NCBI GenBank assembly: GCA_966692625.1
Contig: CBKZAG010000161.1
Coordinates: 1 to 7,708, forward strand
Direction: 5' to 3'
Origin: CAMLOF01 sp966692625
GTDB lineage: Bacteria > Pseudomonadota > Gammaproteobacteria > Burkholderiales > Burkholderiaceae_C
Length of the DNA stretch: 7,708 nucleotides
Positions 6,145-7,708 of this stretch are shown here, piece after piece; the first letter of the stretch is position 1; every line of letters begins with the position of its first letter. Below the pieces are notes generated by a model. The model made no database searches. It was not told the DNA's origin and saw only the letters and a program-made list of their open reading frames with translations. Both the position numbers and the translations under genes were made by a program.

Positions 6145-6172
6145 AACTTCCCTACTTCGTAGGGACGCCCGG
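6145..6172 (+). repeat. Pseudo-repeat 2 of the mini-CRISPR, overlapping the cas3 stop
   Basis: Bases 6150-6155 (CCCTAC) pair with 6159-6164 (GTAGGG) around a 3-base TTC loop, and TT precedes the stem as in the array repeat. The tail after the stem, ACGCCCGG, has lost most of its similarity to ATGAACCG, as expected because only the hairpin is needed at a crRNA 3' end. The cas3 stop codon (6154-6152 on the minus strand) lies in the 5' arm of this stem. By sequence alone the match to the array repeat is weak; its position exactly one I-E spacer length after pseudo-repeat 1 is the main support. Confidence 0.65.
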
Positions 6173-7708
6173 GGGAGGCATTGCCTCCCCCGACTTTCGT
6201 ATCTCCAACCCCAAATCTCCCAGCCGCAACTCGACACCGCCCACGACACAAGCGCCAACCTCAAACACCATCGGCTTCAAATGACGCAGCAACGGGTGTT
6301 CAACGAAAGCTGGGGGTGCAGTCACGCCTGCAAAGTACGCCACCAACCCCTTGCGATTGATCTTCAGTTGGCGGCCATACAGGTGACGGGCCAGCGCATC
6401 GGTAACGAGTTGCTGTGGATCAAACGCCTCACCCTCTGGGGTAACGCTCCACCCACCTTCGACGGCATACACCGGCACCACGGTGATGGCGTCGTCGCCC
6501 AAACGGGTTTTATTGACCAGCCCCAGCCCTTCGCCTTCTTCGTTGCCGCGCGGCTTCTCCAAGTACGCCAGTTGCGGTTCAGCCTTGGCGTCCACAGCAA
6601 TGTTGACGGCCTTTTGCCGTTCGTCTTTTTCGTGCGCCAGTCGCTTGCCATAGGCCTCTTGCGTGATGTAGGCAAGCGCCTCCTCATCCAGATCTTCAGG
6701 CAGCGGGTCGTCGCCATAAACAGCCTGCACCAGACGGTCGATGTCTCCGGGCAGGGTCAAGACACTCTCGCGCGACAGCAAGGCCCAGGTGCGGCCCAGG
6801 ATGTAAGGGTCGTACACAAACTCCCAGGCTGTGCTTTTCAGTTCGGGCAGATGCTCGGGCGCCAGCCCCGCAACGTACAGCCGTGCTTGGGCGTGCGCCG
6901 CGGGCCGTGTGCGTTGGTGCCGGTGCAAGCGCCCCGCACGCTGCAGGATCAAGTCAACAGGCGCCAAGTCTGTGATCAGAAAGTCAAAGTCAATGTCCAG
7001 GCTTTGCTCCACCACCTGGGTAGCAATCAGCAGCACCCGGCCCTCCCGTTGAACAGATGGATTTGACTGGCCAAACGCCGCCATCACGTCACGCTCGCGC
7101 TGGCCCCGCTCGTCTGCGGGATAGCGGGCATGAAACAACATCAAACGAACGTCCGCACCCAGCAATGGTTGCAACTCGCGATACAGCTTTTGAGCCCGGT
7201 CAACGGTGTTGACAATCACCGCGCCGTACCCGCCGTTTTCAAGCTGTTGCAGTGCACATTGCGCCAGGGATTCGATGCCCTCACCCACCGCATGCAAGCT
7301 GATGGAAGGCAAGGAGCGTGCAGCGAAGGTGGCACCCTGCACGCCTTGAGCGTCGGCCATGACCAAACGGGGATACGGCAATTCGGGCACTTGATCCGCA
7401 TTGACGCCCCAAGCGGCCATGAGCGAACGCCTCTTGTTCTCGGGCAAGGTGGCACTCATCAGCACTACCGAGGAACCGAGAGCCTTGAGCCAGCGCAGTA
7501 GCGCCTCAATCAAACCGCTTGTGTAAGTGTCGTAGGCATGAACTTCATCCAACACCACCACACGGTTGGCCAAGCCCCACAGCCTGACGAAGTGGTGCTT
7601 GACGTTCAGCGTGGCAAACAAGGCTTGGTCAATGGTTCCCACACCGTAGGGCGACAGCAGAGGTCTGCGCCGCTGTGAGAACCACGCGGAAGAAGACACG
7701 TCATCCTT
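6152..7708 (-). CDS. cas3: CRISPR-associated nuclease/helicase Cas3, C-terminal part (5' end outside the window)
   Basis: Cas3 is recruited by target-bound Cascade and unwinds and degrades the DNA. The frame is open to the window edge, giving about 518 C-terminal residues; the HD nuclease domain and helicase motif I are outside. Counting from the valine codon at 7699-7697, the SF2 motifs are GVGTIDQALFATLNVKHHF (19-37), DEVH (51-54, motif II), SATLP (82-86, motif III), TQVVEQSLDIDFD (227-239, motif V) and QRAGRLHRH (253-261, motif VI). Residues from about 330 form the Cas3 C-terminal domain. The internal GTG at 7699 is not taken as a start, because the reading continues upstream and a Cas3 cannot begin there. 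The last codons overlap pseudo-repeat 2 and an inverted repeat, and the tail MPPPGVPTK looks non-conserved. The gene is separated from cas8e by 357 bases, so it is probably a separate transcription unit. Confidence 0.96.
   Translation of the reverse strand, partial: KDDVSSSAWFSQRRRPLLSPYGVGTIDQALFATLNVKHHFVRLWGLANRVVVLDEVHAYDTYTSGLIEALLRWLKALGSSVVLMSATLPENKRRSLMAAWGVNADQVPELPYPRLVMADAQGVQGATFAARSLPSISLHAVGEGIESLAQCALQQLENGGYGAVIVNTVDRAQKLYRELQPLLGADVRLMLFHARYPADERGQRERDVMAAFGQSNPSVQREGRVLLIATQVVEQSLDIDFDFLITDLAPVDLILQRAGRLHRHQRTRPAAHAQARLYVAGLAPEHLPELKSTAWEFVYDPYILGRTWALLSRESVLTLPGDIDRLVQAVYGDDPLPEDLDEEALAYITQEAYGKRLAHEKDERQKAVNIAVDAKAEPQLAYLEKPRGNEEGEGLGLVNKTRLGDDAITVVPVYAVEGGWSVTPEGEAFDPQQLVTDALARHLYGRQLKINRKGLVAYFAGVTAPPAFVEHPLLRHLKPMVFEVGACVVGGVELRLGDLGLEIRKSGEAMPPPGVPTK
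6171..6191 (+). terminator. Perfect GC-rich inverted repeat after pseudo-repeat 2, possible end of the crRNA-like transcript
   Basis: GGGGGAGGC (6171-6179) pairs perfectly with GCCTCCCCC (6183-6191) around ATT. On the plus strand it comes 6 bases after the second pseudo-repeat stem, where a terminator for the crRNA-like RNA would be expected. It is followed by GACTTTCG, not a clear U tract, so it is at best a weak intrinsic terminator. It also lies in the last codons of cas3, where it encodes part of the proline-rich tail. Confidence 0.3.

Larger units (their letters stand above)
6083..6172 (+). ncRNA. CreR/CreA-like crRNA-like regulatory RNA (degenerate one-spacer mini-CRISPR)
   Basis: The element has the order pseudo-repeat (6083-6111), 33-base guide (6112-6144), second pseudo-repeat hairpin (6145-6164, with decayed tail to 6172). 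Cas6e cleavage after each hairpin would leave 8 bases of handle (ATGAACCG), 33 of guide and 20 of 3' hairpin: 61 nt, the canonical I-E crRNA length. The guide's first 15 bases match a PAM-flanked site in the cas8e operon promoter (6028-6042) except at the unread position 6. Cas-regulating crRNA-like RNAs (CreR), and CreA of CreTA modules, are known to direct type I effectors to cas or toxin promoters through such limited pairing. By analogy this RNA should load into Cascade and repress the Cascade operon. It lies opposite the cas genes and overlaps the end of cas3 in antisense. Structure and target are seen in the sequence; expression and function are inferred. Confidence 0.8.

Noticed and set aside
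6083..6172. The mini-CRISPR read as a genuine second CRISPR array or a leftover of one.
   Set aside because: There is only one guide, the second repeat has lost its handle, and no leader precedes it. Random decay would not be expected to keep compensated stem pairs or to produce a PAM-correct guide match in the adjacent promoter.
6150..6191. The two hairpins at the end of cas3 as an intrinsic terminator of cas3.
   Set aside because: On the minus strand neither hairpin is followed by a U tract (AAGTTGAATAG follows the last one), so there is no standard terminator for cas3 here.
1..7708. Mobile elements, tRNA or rRNA genes, and integration sites.
   Set aside because: No transposase, tRNA-like cloverleaf or terminal inverted repeats flanking a segment were seen. 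The whole window is accounted for by the CRISPR-Cas locus.

Overview
The window holds most of a type I-E (E. coli-like) CRISPR-Cas locus, and every protein gene lies on the minus strand. Read in the direction of transcription, from high to low coordinates, the order is cas3 (5' end cut off by the window), a 357-base intergenic region, cas8e, cas11e, cas7e, cas5e, cas6e, cas1, cas2, a 65-base leader, and the first 25 bases of the first CRISPR repeat. The protein sequences, the repeat and the leader all resemble Enterobacteria-type I-E systems. The moderately GC-rich coding sequence suggests a proteobacterium, perhaps a betaproteobacterium; that placement is inference only.

The cas8e-to-cas2 block is tightly packed. 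Adjacent genes overlap by 4 bases (ATGA) at cas8e/cas11e, cas6e/cas1 and cas1/cas2, overlap by 26 bases at cas5e/cas6e, and are separated by 10 and 2 bases at cas11e/cas7e and cas7e/cas5e. This is one operon encoding Cascade plus the adaptation complex. The visible catalytic residues are intact: Cas1 E141/H208/D221, Cas6e Y23/H26, and the Cas3 DEVH, SAT and QRAGR motifs.

The unusual part is the cas3-cas8e intergenic region (5795-6151). Its plus strand carries a degenerate one-spacer mini-CRISPR. The first pseudo-repeat (6083-6111) matches the array repeat at 17 of the 25 visible bases, keeps the hairpin through a compensatory T:A pair, and ends in ATGAACCG. It is followed by a 33-base guide and a second pseudo-repeat hairpin (6145-6164) that overlaps the cas3 stop codon. 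Cas6e cleavage would release a 61-nt crRNA-like RNA, the canonical I-E length. The first 15 guide bases recur at 6028-6042 with one mismatch, at guide position 6, which Cascade flips out and does not read. That copy is preceded by a canonical I-E PAM, AAG, and it lies between the -35 and -10 elements of a predicted minus-strand promoter for the cas8e operon. This has the design of a Cas-regulating crRNA-like RNA (CreR/CreA class): Cascade would use it to repress its own promoter without enough pairing to trigger Cas3 cleavage.

Between that promoter and cas8e is a small open reading frame (5797-5967, 56 codons) with a good ribosome-binding site, one predicted membrane helix and a basic C-terminal side. 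Its stop lies 2 bases before the cas8e start. It would be the first cistron of the Cascade-repressed transcript. Whether it is a toxin-like membrane peptide, a CRISPR accessory protein or a translational-coupling leader cannot be settled from sequence alone.
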